Shown here piece after piece: positions 40,413-48,220 of a stretch of DNA of 64,000 nt. The DNA lies in the NCBI RefSeq assembly GCF_018918095.1, contig NZ_JAHLPV010000008.1:1-64000 (forward strand), in the 5' to 3' direction. Source of the DNA: Acetivibrio sp. MSJd-27 (GTDB lineage Bacteria; Bacillota; Clostridia; UMGS1840; HGM11507). The first letter of the stretch is position 1. Every line of letters begins with the position of its first letter. Made by a program: the position numbers and the translations under genes. The notes under the pieces were generated by a model. It did not search any database. It was given only the letters and a program-made list of their open reading frames with translations, and had not been told where the DNA came from.

Positions 40413-41795
40413 ATGAAAAAAATAATTGTTTCAGATGTTTCGCTGAGAGTATTTACCGAGCAAAAAAAATCGCTTTCCTTTCGGGAGAAACTAAACGCGG
40501 CTCAATGGCTAGATGGAGCGGGTATTGACACGATAGAACTGCCTGCGGTTGTGAATGAAAAAGAGGACACGGTGATTTTTCGCACCATTGCCGGAGCACT
40601 GAAAAAGGCACGGATTTGCATTTTTGCCGGAGACAGTCTGGAAAGCCTTGAAGCGGCCTGGCGGTGTATAAAGGAAGCTGCAGATCCATGCATTCAGATT
40701 GTTCTTCCCACCTCCACTGTGCAGATGGAGTATCTTTATCACCTGAAAGCGCCGAAGATGCTGGAAAAGCTGGCGCTTCTCTGCAAACACGCTTCCGCGC
40801 TTTGCCCGTGCGTGGAGTTTGTGGCGCAGGACGCCTCCAGAGCGGAGGAGAACTTTGTTGCAGAGTGCTGTAAAACCGCTCAGGAAAACGGCGCTTCTGC
40901 TGTTACCGTCTGTGATGACAGTGGTATTTGTTTTCCGGAGGATTTTGCCGCTATGGTAAAAGAAATCAAAGCTGTCTGCAGCTTAAAGGTATTCGTGCAG
41001 CCTTCCGACGCGCTGAAGCTGGCAGCCGCCTGTGCCGTGGAAGCGGTTAAGGCGGGCGCTGATGGAATTAAGACAGCAGCTTATGGGGATTACCTCAGGG
41101 CGGATGTTCTTGCAGATATTTTCCGGGCGAAGGGGAACAGTCTTTCTGTGACATCAGGATTGGATATCACCGGTATTCACAATATCATTGCAAAGATTGA
41201 CGGCACGGAAACCAATGCACCGACAGCGGAGTCCACTGAGATTCGGGAAGCGGATTCCATCCAGCTGGATGGCAGCTGTACCGTTGCCGATGTATCTGCT
41301 GTGGTTCGGGAACTGGGCTATGAGCTTTCCGACGAGGACAATGGCAAGGTTTTTGAGGAATTTAAAAGGGTGATTGCAAAGAAAGAGATGATCGGCGCAC
41401 GGGAGCTGGAAGCTATCGTTGCCAGCGCCGCCATGCAGGTGCCTTCCACCTTCCATGTGGTGAGCTATGTGGTCAACAGCGGCAACATCATCGAGGCAAC
41501 CGCCAATGTCACTTTGGAAAAGAACGGCGAAAAGCTGAGTGGTGTGAGCACCGGGGATGGCCCCATTGATGCTGCGTTCCATGCGATCGAGCAGATTGTC
41601 GGTTATCACTATGAATTGGATGATTTCCAGGTGCAGGCGGTAACCAAGGGAAGGGAAGCCGTGGGATCCTCTCTGATCCGCCTGCGTGCGGATGGCAAAC
41701 TTTTTTCCGGAAACGGTGTCTCCACTGATGTCGTTGGTGCATGCATCCGGGCTTACATCAACGCACTCAACAAGATTGTATATGAGGAGAACTGA
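40413..41795 (+). CDS. 2-isopropylmalate synthase-like protein lacking the metal ligands
   Basis: The 460-residue protein has a HMGL-like/DRE-TIM barrel (about 1-260) and a C-terminal LeuA allosteric dimerisation domain (about 320-458; VPSTFHVVSYVVNSGN, GDGPIDAAFHAIEQIVG, EAVGSSLIRLRADG, FSGNGVSTDVVGACIRAYINALN). The barrel has lost key residues: the DTTLRDGEQ motif reads DVSLRVFTEQ (Asp replaced), and the HxHND metal motif reads VQPSDALKLA (both His missing). It therefore either uses a different chemistry or is a non-catalytic regulatory protein. It is under T-box control and followed one base later by the ligase fusion gene. AAGGA precedes the ATG. Confidence 0.85.
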   Translation: MKKIIVSDVSLRVFTEQKKSLSFREKLNAAQWLDGAGIDTIELPAVVNEKEDTVIFRTIAGALKKARICIFAGDSLESLEAAWRCIKEAADPCIQIVLPTSTVQMEYLYHLKAPKMLEKLALLCKHASALCPCVEFVAQDASRAEENFVAECCKTAQENGASAVTVCDDSGICFPEDFAAMVKEIKAVCSLKVFVQPSDALKLAAACAVEAVKAGADGIKTAAYGDYLRADVLADIFRAKGNSLSVTSGLDITGIHNIIAKIDGTETNAPTAESTEIREADSIQLDGSCTVADVSAVVRELGYELSDEDNGKVFEEFKRVIAKKEMIGARELEAIVASAAMQVPSTFHVVSYVVNSGNIIEATANVTLEKNGEKLSGVSTGDGPIDAAFHAIEQIVGYHYELDDFQVQAVTKGREAVGSSLIRLRADGKLFSGNGVSTDVVGACIRAYINALNKIVYEEN

Positions 41796-41796
41796 T

Positions 41797-44247
41797 ATGA
41801 AATTTGCTTTTTCCACAAAAAATGTACCGGCCGAATCTTATATTCAGCTCTGCAATCTGACGGCGGAATACGGCTTCGACGGATTTGAATTATACGATCC
41901 GGTGGAGGAGAAGGATGCCCATGAAGACAGCATTCTTCGTTCTGCAATGAATGCATCCGCAAAGCGCAAGCTGGTGAATCGGCATATCGAGGTAGCCTTC
42001 CTAACCTGTGCGGAGGAGATTTCGGAAGCGGCGGATCCGGAATTGATAAAGAAATGTGTTGAATTGGCCGTGCGGGCTTCCGCCGGCGGTATTATCCTGT
42101 GTTTCCGGTCAATCCCTGCGGAAAATACGCTGAAGCAGATTCTGGCGCCCGCTGTTGCGGCGGCGGAGGAAAACGGTGTTTTCATTCTTCTGGAAACCTC
42201 GGGAGTGCTGGCTGATACCAAAAAGGTTCTGGAGGTCGTCAGCATTTTTGAATCCGCCAGCATCCATGTCTGCTGGAATATTCGGGAGACTTTCTTCACC
42301 GCGGGAGAAGAAGCGGATACCACCATTCAGAATCTGGGCGCCTATATCAGTTATGTTCGCGTCGGAGACCGTCTGGAGGGGAAAGACGTCCTGCTTGGAG
42401 ATGGGGAGCTTCCGGTTGCCGATTTTATGAATGCGCTGAAATCTCTGAATTACGAGGGGTATCTGTGTGTGGATTGGAACGAGGAAATCACTTCTCCGGA
42501 TATCGTGCTGACACATTTTATAAGTTATCTGTCGGGCAAGCTTCCGGCGGCTGAAAAACCGCGGGAAATTTATTATAACCGTTCCCATACCGGCACGTTT
42601 CCATGGAAACGATATGACGTGGTGGATCTCACCTTCTCCCAGGTTCTGGATGAGATGGTGAGCCGGTATCCAGATCAGTACGCATTTAAATACACAACTT
42701 TGGATTATACCAGAACCTATGCACAATTCCGAGAGGATGTGGATCAGGCGGCCGCGGCCCTCATTTCTTTGGGCGTGAAGCCGGGGCATCATGTGGCTAT
42801 CTGGGCCACAAATATTCCCCAATGGTTTATCACTTTCTGGGCCACTGTCAAGATAGGGGCTGTTCTGGTCACGGTCAACACGGCCTATAAAATTCATGAG
42901 GCCGAATATCTGCTCCGTCAGTCGGACACGCATACTCTGGTCATGATTGAAAACTGTCGGGATTCCGATTACAAGGCGATTGTGGAAGAGCTTTGCCCGG
43001 AACTGAAAAACATCAATCCCGGCGAGCCGCTTTATGCCAAAAATCTTCCCTTTTTACGCAATGTGATCACCGTTGGGTTTCATATGGACGGCTGTCTGGA
43101 ATGGAATGAATTTGCGGAAAGAGAAAATTTGATTCCGCGGGAGGAAGTGCGCCGCAGGGCTGCCTGCGTTCGTCCTGGTGATGTCTGCAACATGCAGTAT
43201 ACCTCCGGAACGACCGGATTTCCCAAGGGAGTGATGCTGACTCACAGCAATATTATTAATAACGGCAAGATCATCGGGGACCGCATGGATATCTCCACAG
43301 CGGACCGGATGATGATTCAGGTGCCTATGTTCCACTGTTTTGGAATGGTGCTCTCCATGACGAATTGCATGACACACGGCGCGACGGTGAGCCCAATGCC
43401 GTATTTTTCACCGAAATCTTCCCTTGCCTGTATCAACGATGAACGGATCACCTGCTTCAACGGTGTTCCGACCATGTTCATCGCAATGTTCAACCATGAG
43501 AATTTCGCCAAGACGGACTTCTCCTATATGCGCACCGGCATTATGGCAGGCGCCAACTGTCCTCCGGATTTGATGCGCCGTGCCGCCGCCGAGATGAATA
43601 TGACGGAGATTCTCAGCGTATACGGTCAGACCGAGGCTTCCCCGGGCTGTACGATGGGGGAAGTGAACGAGAGTCTGGATCTCCGTGTGGAAACCGTTGG
43701 AAGTGCGTTCCCCGGTGTAGAATGTAAAATCATTGATCCGGAAACCGGAGAGGACTTGCCGGACGGAGAGAACGGAGAGTTTGTCGCCCGCGGTTTTAAT
43801 ATTATGAAAGGGTATTATAAAATGCCCAGGGCGACCGAGGAAGCCATTGACGCCGACGGATGGCTGCACAGCGGAGATATCTGCTGCCGTACACCGGAGG
43901 GATACTATAAGGTGACCGGACGTCTGAAGGATATGATCATACGGGGCGGTGAGAATCTCTATCCCCGTGAGATTGAGGAGTTCTATCTCACCCATCCCAA
44001 AATCCGGGATGTACAAGTGGTCGGCGTTCCGGACAGCCGCTATGGAGAGGAGGCCTGCGCCTGGATTATTCTCCATGCCGGGGAAAGTTCCGATGAAAAC
44101 GAAATGCGGGAATACGGAGCCTCCCATATGGCGATGCATAAGGTTCCGCGCTATTTCCTCTTTACCAAGGAGTTCCCTATGAACGCCGCCGGAAAAATTC
44201 TGAAGTACAAAATGAAGGAAGAATCGGTGGGAAAATTGGGTCTTTGA
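41797..44247 (+). CDS. Fusion: sugar-phosphate isomerase-like TIM barrel + AMP-forming acyl-CoA ligase
   Basis: The 816-residue protein begins MKFAFSTKNVPAES, with GAGGAG just upstream of ATG 41797; an in-frame ATG at 41686 inside the previous gene is rejected. Residues 1-260 resemble xylose-isomerase-like/AP endonuclease-2 barrels (GFDGFELYDPVEE, GGIILCFRSI, HVCWNIRETF, YEGYLCVDWNEE). About 275-816 is a complete ANL-family ligase: YTSGTTGFPKG (from residue 468), GQTEAS, DGWLHSGD, GRLKDMIIRGGENLYPREIE, and C-terminal AAGKILKYK with the catalytic Lys (about 802). The ligase sequence resembles medium-chain/fatty acyl-CoA synthetases. The pairing suggests that one enzyme makes or modifies a carboxylic acid and activates it. 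A terminator follows. Confidence 0.88.
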   Translation: MKFAFSTKNVPAESYIQLCNLTAEYGFDGFELYDPVEEKDAHEDSILRSAMNASAKRKLVNRHIEVAFLTCAEEISEAADPELIKKCVELAVRASAGGIILCFRSIPAENTLKQILAPAVAAAEENGVFILLETSGVLADTKKVLEVVSIFESASIHVCWNIRETFFTAGEEADTTIQNLGAYISYVRVGDRLEGKDVLLGDGELPVADFMNALKSLNYEGYLCVDWNEEITSPDIVLTHFISYLSGKLPAAEKPREIYYNRSHTGTFPWKRYDVVDLTFSQVLDEMVSRYPDQYAFKYTTLDYTRTYAQFREDVDQAAAALISLGVKPGHHVAIWATNIPQWFITFWATVKIGAVLVTVNTAYKIHEAEYLLRQSDTHTLVMIENCRDSDYKAIVEELCPELKNINPGEPLYAKNLPFLRNVITVGFHMDGCLEWNEFAERENLIPREEVRRRAACVRPGDVCNMQYTSGTTGFPKGVMLTHSNIINNGKIIGDRMDISTADRMMIQVPMFHCFGMVLSMTNCMTHGATVSPMPYFSPKSSLACINDERITCFNGVPTMFIAMFNHENFAKTDFSYMRTGIMAGANCPPDLMRRAAAEMNMTEILSVYGQTEASPGCTMGEVNESLDLRVETVGSAFPGVECKIIDPETGEDLPDGENGEFVARGFNIMKGYYKMPRATEEAIDADGWLHSGDICCRTPEGYYKVTGRLKDMIIRGGENLYPREIEEFYLTHPKIRDVQVVGVPDSRYGEEACAWIILHAGESSDENEMREYGASHMAMHKVPRYFLFTKEFPMNAAGKILKYKMKEESVGKLGL

Positions 44248-44250
44248 CGA

Positions 44251-44290
44251 ATAAGCCTGCAGCTCTGAAAGGAGTCTGCAGGCTTTTTAT
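44251..44290 (+). terminator. Intrinsic terminator of the T-box operon
   Basis: AAGCCTGCAGCTC pairs with GAGTCTGCAGGCTT around loop TGAAAG, followed by TTTTTAT. Confidence 0.88.
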
Positions 44291-44323
44291 GTATTGGGAA
44301 AATATCGTATCCAAAAAAGAAAG

Positions 44324-44352
44324 TTGAAATTCATCCGGTGAAATGTTAGAAT
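44324..44352 (+). promoter_or_regulatory. Promoter of the HAD-hflX-yigZ operon
   Basis: TTGAAA (44324-44329) and TAGAAT (44347-44352) are spaced 17 bases, 41 bases before the HAD gene start. Confidence 0.7.
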
Positions 44353-44392
44353 AAATCTTGAATGCAATGAAAGAAAGTGATGAGACAAACGG

Positions 44393-45208
44393 ATGAATCA
44401 ATTCAAAGGAATTACCATTATCAGCGATATGGACGGCACATTGTTAAACGATAAAAAGAAAATCGGTGCCGAAAACCGGGAGGCGATCTCCTATTTTATC
44501 GAAAACGGCGGAAATTTTTCCATCGCGTCAGGACGGATTTTTTCCCGACTTCAGATGTATCATAAGGTGATACAGGTGACATTGCCCGTCATTACCATGA
44601 ACGGGATGATGATTCAGGATTTTTCTACCGGCAGTGTTTTGTACAGCGAACAGCTGGATCCGAGTGCGAAGGAATACACGAGGGCTATTTTTGAGAAATA
44701 TCCTCATTTGGGACTGGAGATTTACACGGACGATACCGTTCATTTCATCCATCGGAACCGCCATATTGACAAGCATATCTCAGACGAGGGATTCCATCTG
44801 GATATTTGTACTCTGGATGAAGTGAACGGCGAGTGGAGAAAGGTGTTGTTCGGCTGTGACGAGAACCTTCTTGAGACGATTGAACGAGAGTTTGCCTATA
44901 TGAAAGAAAAGGTTCACTTCACGAAAAGCGACGCGCATTTTTATGAGATTCTTGCCAAGGGTGCCAATAAGGGAAGCGCCCTTTGGAATCTGATCGAGCA
45001 GACGGGAATCGATCCGTCTCGGGTGATTGCAGTGGGGGACAATATCAATGACCTGGAGTTTATCGAGGCGGCTGGCGCCGGGATTGCGGTGGGCAATGCC
45101 TGTGAGGAAGTGAAAGCACACAGCCGGTTTGTACTCAGCCAAAACAATAATCAGGCGCCGATGAGAGAGCTTATCGGCAAGCTGGAAAACGGAGAAATTG
45201 TGATATGA
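44393..45208 (+). CDS. Cof-type HAD-superfamily phosphatase
   Basis: The 271-residue protein has HAD motif I ISDMDGTLLND, motif II SIASGR, a C2B-type cap domain (about 80-190), motif III Lys in AKGANKGSALWNL, and motif IV VGDNINDLEFIEAAGAG. Cof-type enzymes dephosphorylate sugar phosphates, flavin or pyridoxal phosphates; substrate not determined. It overlaps hflX by 4 bases (ATGA). Confidence 0.92.
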   Translation: MNQFKGITIISDMDGTLLNDKKKIGAENREAISYFIENGGNFSIASGRIFSRLQMYHKVIQVTLPVITMNGMMIQDFSTGSVLYSEQLDPSAKEYTRAIFEKYPHLGLEIYTDDTVHFIHRNRHIDKHISDEGFHLDICTLDEVNGEWRKVLFGCDENLLETIEREFAYMKEKVHFTKSDAHFYEILAKGANKGSALWNLIEQTGIDPSRVIAVGDNINDLEFIEAAGAGIAVGNACEEVKAHSRFVLSQNNNQAPMRELIGKLENGEIVI

Positions 45209-46470
45209 CAGAAGGAATCAACGAGAAGATCAAAGAAGTTGCGGTCATTGCCGGTGCGTCCCTGGGAAAGGGGACGCTGGATGACACGGATGAATATTCC
45301 TTAAAGGAACTGTGCGAGCTTGCCAAGACAGCGGGCGCTGAGGTGGCGGGTGTGATGATGCAGAATGTGAAGGCCTATGATCCGCGCACCTACATCGGCA
45401 GCGGAAAAGTGCAGGAACTCAGAGAATTTATAGAGAACAACGGCGTGACGGTTGCCGTCTTTGACGATGAGCTGTCCGGCTCTGTCACCAGAAATCTGGA
45501 GAGCGAGCTGGGGGTCAAGGTCATTGACCGCAGCCGCTTGATTTTAGACATTTTTGCGGGGCGCGCCACTTCCCGGGAGGGGAAATGCCAGGTGGAGCTG
45601 GCTCAGCTTCGTTATCTGCTGCCCCGGCTGTCCGGCATCGGATCCGATCTGTCCCGTCTGGGCGGCGGAATCGGCACAAGAGGCCCCGGGGAGACCAAAC
45701 TGGAAAGCGACCGCCGTCATGTGCGCCGCCGGATTGAGCACTTGCAGACGGAACTTAAGGAGATTGAAAAACACCGGAAAAATATCCGCAAAAAGCGGAG
45801 GAAGGAAGAGATCCCGGTGGTTGCGCTGGTAGGCTATACCAACGCGGGAAAATCCTCTCTGATGAACGCTCTTACGGAGGCGGACACCTATGTGGAAAAC
45901 CAGCTGTTTGCCACACTGGATCCCCTGATGCGCAGAATGCAGGTCAGCGACACGCTGGAGATTGTGCTGAGCGATACGGTTGGTTTTATCCGCAAGCTTC
46001 CCCATCATCTGGTGGAGGCTTTCAAGTCCACCTTGGAGGAAACGCTGTATGCAGACCTGATCCTGCATGTGGTGGATGGGGCCGGCACGGAAATCGAAAG
46101 CCAGATGAAGGTTGTAAACCAGATCTTAAACGATCTGGGGGCACAGGATAAACCGATGATCACCGTATTTAACAAATGTGATATTGCTTCGGCACCGCTT
46201 GTCCGCTGTGAGGGAGATACGATCAGTGTCAGTGCCAAGACGGGAGAGAATCTCCCTCTTCTTCTGGATAAAATCGATCAGAAACTGAGCGGGAGCAAAG
46301 TTCTGGTATCCCTCCTGATTCCATACAGTGAAGGGAAGCTTCTAGGCTTTTTGTATCAGAACGGTACCGTGATGAGCGAGGAAAATGTTGCCGAGGGAAC
46401 AAAAATCCGTGTTGTGCTGGAGGAGGAACACCTTCACCGGGTACGGGAATTTATGGAGCAGGCGCTATGA
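45205..46470 (+). CDS. hflX: GTPase HflX
   Basis: The 421-residue protein has the HflX N-terminal domain (EVAGVMMQNVKAYDPRTYIGSGKVQEL), the glycine-rich GGGIGTRGPGETKLESDRRHVRRRI linker region, and a GTPase domain with G1 GYTNAGKSSLMNAL (about 210), G3 SDTVGFI, and G4 FNKCD. It binds ribosomes and can split stalled 70S particles. It sits in a three-gene operon with ATGA overlaps on both sides. Confidence 0.96.
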   Translation: MTEGINEKIKEVAVIAGASLGKGTLDDTDEYSLKELCELAKTAGAEVAGVMMQNVKAYDPRTYIGSGKVQELREFIENNGVTVAVFDDELSGSVTRNLESELGVKVIDRSRLILDIFAGRATSREGKCQVELAQLRYLLPRLSGIGSDLSRLGGGIGTRGPGETKLESDRRHVRRRIEHLQTELKEIEKHRKNIRKKRRKEEIPVVALVGYTNAGKSSLMNALTEADTYVENQLFATLDPLMRRMQVSDTLEIVLSDTVGFIRKLPHHLVEAFKSTLEETLYADLILHVVDGAGTEIESQMKVVNQILNDLGAQDKPMITVFNKCDIASAPLVRCEGDTISVSAKTGENLPLLLDKIDQKLSGSKVLVSLLIPYSEGKLLGFLYQNGTVMSEENVAEGTKIRVVLEEEHLHRVREFMEQAL

Positions 46471-47090
46471 ATGGATATTATACAGCCGCAAAGCAGGCGG
46501 AAGCCGAGATTGTGGAGAAAAAATCCCGCTTCATCGGTTATATCAAGCCGGTGAGTACGGAAGCGGAAGCATTGGAATTTTTGAATCAGATTCGGAAAAA
46601 GCATTGGGACGCCACCCACAATGTCTATGCCTATGTCATACGGGAGAACAGCGTCAGCCGTTTTTCCGATGACGGGGAACCTGCCAAAACCGCGGGGGCC
46701 CCTGTTCTGGATGTCATTCAGAAGGAAGGGCTGACCGATGTCATCGTCGTGGTCACCCGATATTTCGGGGGTACCCTTCTAGGGACAGGCGGACTTGTCA
46801 AGGCATACTCCAAGTCTGCCAAAGCCGCCATGGACGCGGCGGGAAAGGCGAAACGGATCCTATGTACGGCATTTTTTTTGGGTATGTCCTATCCGATGTG
46901 GAATAAGCTTGAAAAGGAGCTTGATGGCTGTGTTGTGCGGGATATTCAGTATTCCGACGAGGTGAACGTAAGCCTTCTCACGCCGTCGGAGGAATATGAA
47001 GCTCTCTGCCGGCGGCTGACAGATCTGTCTGCCGGAGAGGTGGAGCCGGTGACTGCCGGGGAAGAATTTGCTGCTTTTCCGGAGAGATAG
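46467..47090 (+). CDS. yigZ: YigZ/IMPACT family protein
   Basis: The 207-residue protein has the UPF0029 N-terminal domain (EKKSRFIGYIKPV, HWDATHNVYAYVI, RFSDDGEPAKTAGAPVLD, VVVTRYFGGTLLGTGGLVKAYSKSA) and a smaller C-terminal DUF1949-type domain (about 135-200). Relatives are linked to translation regulation and RNA binding, fitting the position after hflX. Coupled to hflX by a 4-base overlap; terminator at 47132. Confidence 0.95.
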   Translation: MNGYYTAAKQAEAEIVEKKSRFIGYIKPVSTEAEALEFLNQIRKKHWDATHNVYAYVIRENSVSRFSDDGEPAKTAGAPVLDVIQKEGLTDVIVVVTRYFGGTLLGTGGLVKAYSKSAKAAMDAAGKAKRILCTAFFLGMSYPMWNKLEKELDGCVVRDIQYSDEVNVSLLTPSEEYEALCRRLTDLSAGEVEPVTAGEEFAAFPER

Positions 47091-47131
47091 GCTTTTGAAT
47101 GCATGAAACAAAAATATAAATTGAAATAATA

Positions 47132-47170
47132 AAGCAACGTCAAAGATTTCTTTGGCGTTGCTTGTTTTTT
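47132..47170 (+). terminator. Intrinsic terminator of the hflX operon
   Basis: AAGCAACGTCAAAG (47132-47145) pairs with CTTTGGCGTTGCTT (47150-47163), followed by GTTTTTT. Confidence 0.9.
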
Positions 47171-47370
47171 CAACCGGAGAGATTCGAAAAGGCTGAAATT
47201 ATCTTGCAGGTGAAATTCCTTTGAAAAATTCAGAGTAATCAACTCCGAAAACTTTTTGCAGACCGACTAAATTATTTGCAAAAAGATTACCTATCAGTGA
47301 GTAGAAATATTAAAATATTTTTAAAATTTAGATTTTGCTTATAGGTGTAAGCCAAATAATTTTGAATTTA

Positions 47371-47379
47371 TGGTATAAT
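47371..47379 (+). promoter_or_regulatory. Orphan extended -10 promoter in a 760-base gap
   Basis: TGGTATAAT is an extended -10 with perfect TATAAT at 47374-47379. No consensus -35 is present; the nearest candidate is TTGCTT at 47335-47340. No start codon with a ribosome site follows closely, so it may drive a noncoding RNA. Confidence 0.45.
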
Positions 47380-47385
47380 GATAAT

Positions 47386-47849
47386 GCATAAGTAGGGGGT
47401 GTATATCTAAATTAGCTGTTCAATTAAGCAGTAATTCAATGAGGTCTGAATGTCCAAAGGAGTTAAGCGTTTTTAGTTAACTGTTATAAGATTTTTTCGC
47501 CGAGATATCCTCCACAGACAATGGATTTGTAGGGAAGGGGCTTGCCCCTTCCGAAAGCAATCTGAAGGTTTCCTATATGCAGTTAACAGTCATGAATGTT
47601 ACTTGAAGAGAAAATTTTGCACTTTGTACAGTGCACTATACTCTAATGATGCCAGACGGGGAATCAGCCGATTGGAATCCGACCTCAAATAAAAACAGGA
47701 GAAGCAACGCCCCGACAAGCCGTTTGCTCCTCCCTCCATCGCAACCAACTGTCTTATAGACAAGGCTGCACAAATATTATACACTGTGTATCCTTTTCTT
47801 TCAAGCGGTTGGTACAAATTTATGCGTATCACGCGGAAAGGAACCAAAA
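47386..47849 (+). other. Gene-free stretch with hairpins after the orphan promoter
   Basis: It contains a perfect hairpin GGAAGGGGC/GCCCCTTCC (about 47537-47556), GCACTTTGTACAGTGC (about 47618-47633) and a longer stem AGGAGAAGCAACG/CGTTTGCTCCT (about 47698-47734). No convincing coding sequence is found; a 248-base open frame on the minus strand (47599-47847) has no ribosome site. Possibly noncoding RNA or a degraded element. Confidence 0.35.
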
Positions 47850-48116
47850 ATGGATATCAAACAAGCATTGTATGAATGGATTGACGAGCTCTTTGAGCAG
47901 GCGAGAAGCAGCTTTGGACAGACAGAGCTGCACGCCGCGGTCAGAATGCCTTTGGATGAACTAGTGCTTCCCATACTCGGAGAGGTGGAACAGGCTGTCA
48001 TACAAAAGTATCTGGCCGCCTGGCAGAGTTATTATTTTGCGGAAGAAAAATTTCTGTTTCAGCAGGGAGTGAAGCACGGGATCACGTTGATAAAAGGGCT
48101 GGAATCTATTTCTTAA
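47850..48116 (+). CDS. Small helical protein, possibly DUF6809-like
   Basis: The 88-residue acidic, mostly alpha-helical protein reads MDIKQALYEWIDELFEQARS... and ends with FLFQQGVKHGITLIKGLES, reminiscent of short DUF6809-type proteins, though I am not sure of the assignment. GGAAAGGAACC lies before the ATG. It is monocistronic and converges on the deacetylase gene across a strong hairpin. No function can be assigned. Confidence 0.65.
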   Translation: MDIKQALYEWIDELFEQARSSFGQTELHAAVRMPLDELVLPILGEVEQAVIQKYLAAWQSYYFAEEKFLFQQGVKHGITLIKGLESIS

Positions 48117-48144
48117 AGACCGCTGCCGTAAAATAGAGTGAAAA

Positions 48145-48182
48145 GGGTGTGCCGCAATGTTATTTTTTATTGCGGCACACCC
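48145..48182. terminator. Hairpin between convergent genes
   Basis: GGGTGTGCCGCAAT (48145-48158) pairs perfectly with ATTGCGGCACACCC (48169-48182) across a T-rich loop. The tails are not T-rich, but the position between two convergent stop codons supports a terminator role. Confidence 0.7.
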
Positions 48183-48220
48183 ATGTTGAAAGCTTCTTTC
48201 GGAGAGCATTTTTGAGAATA

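Noticed and set aside
40413-41795. Annotating this gene simply as leuA
   Set aside because: Metal ligands and the catalytic Asp motif are missing and no other leucine biosynthesis genes are adjacent, so the symbol would be misleading.
47599-47847. An 82-codon minus-strand open frame in the noncoding stretch
   Set aside because: No ribosome site and no domain; it overlaps strong hairpins. Kept only as part of the unexplained stretch.
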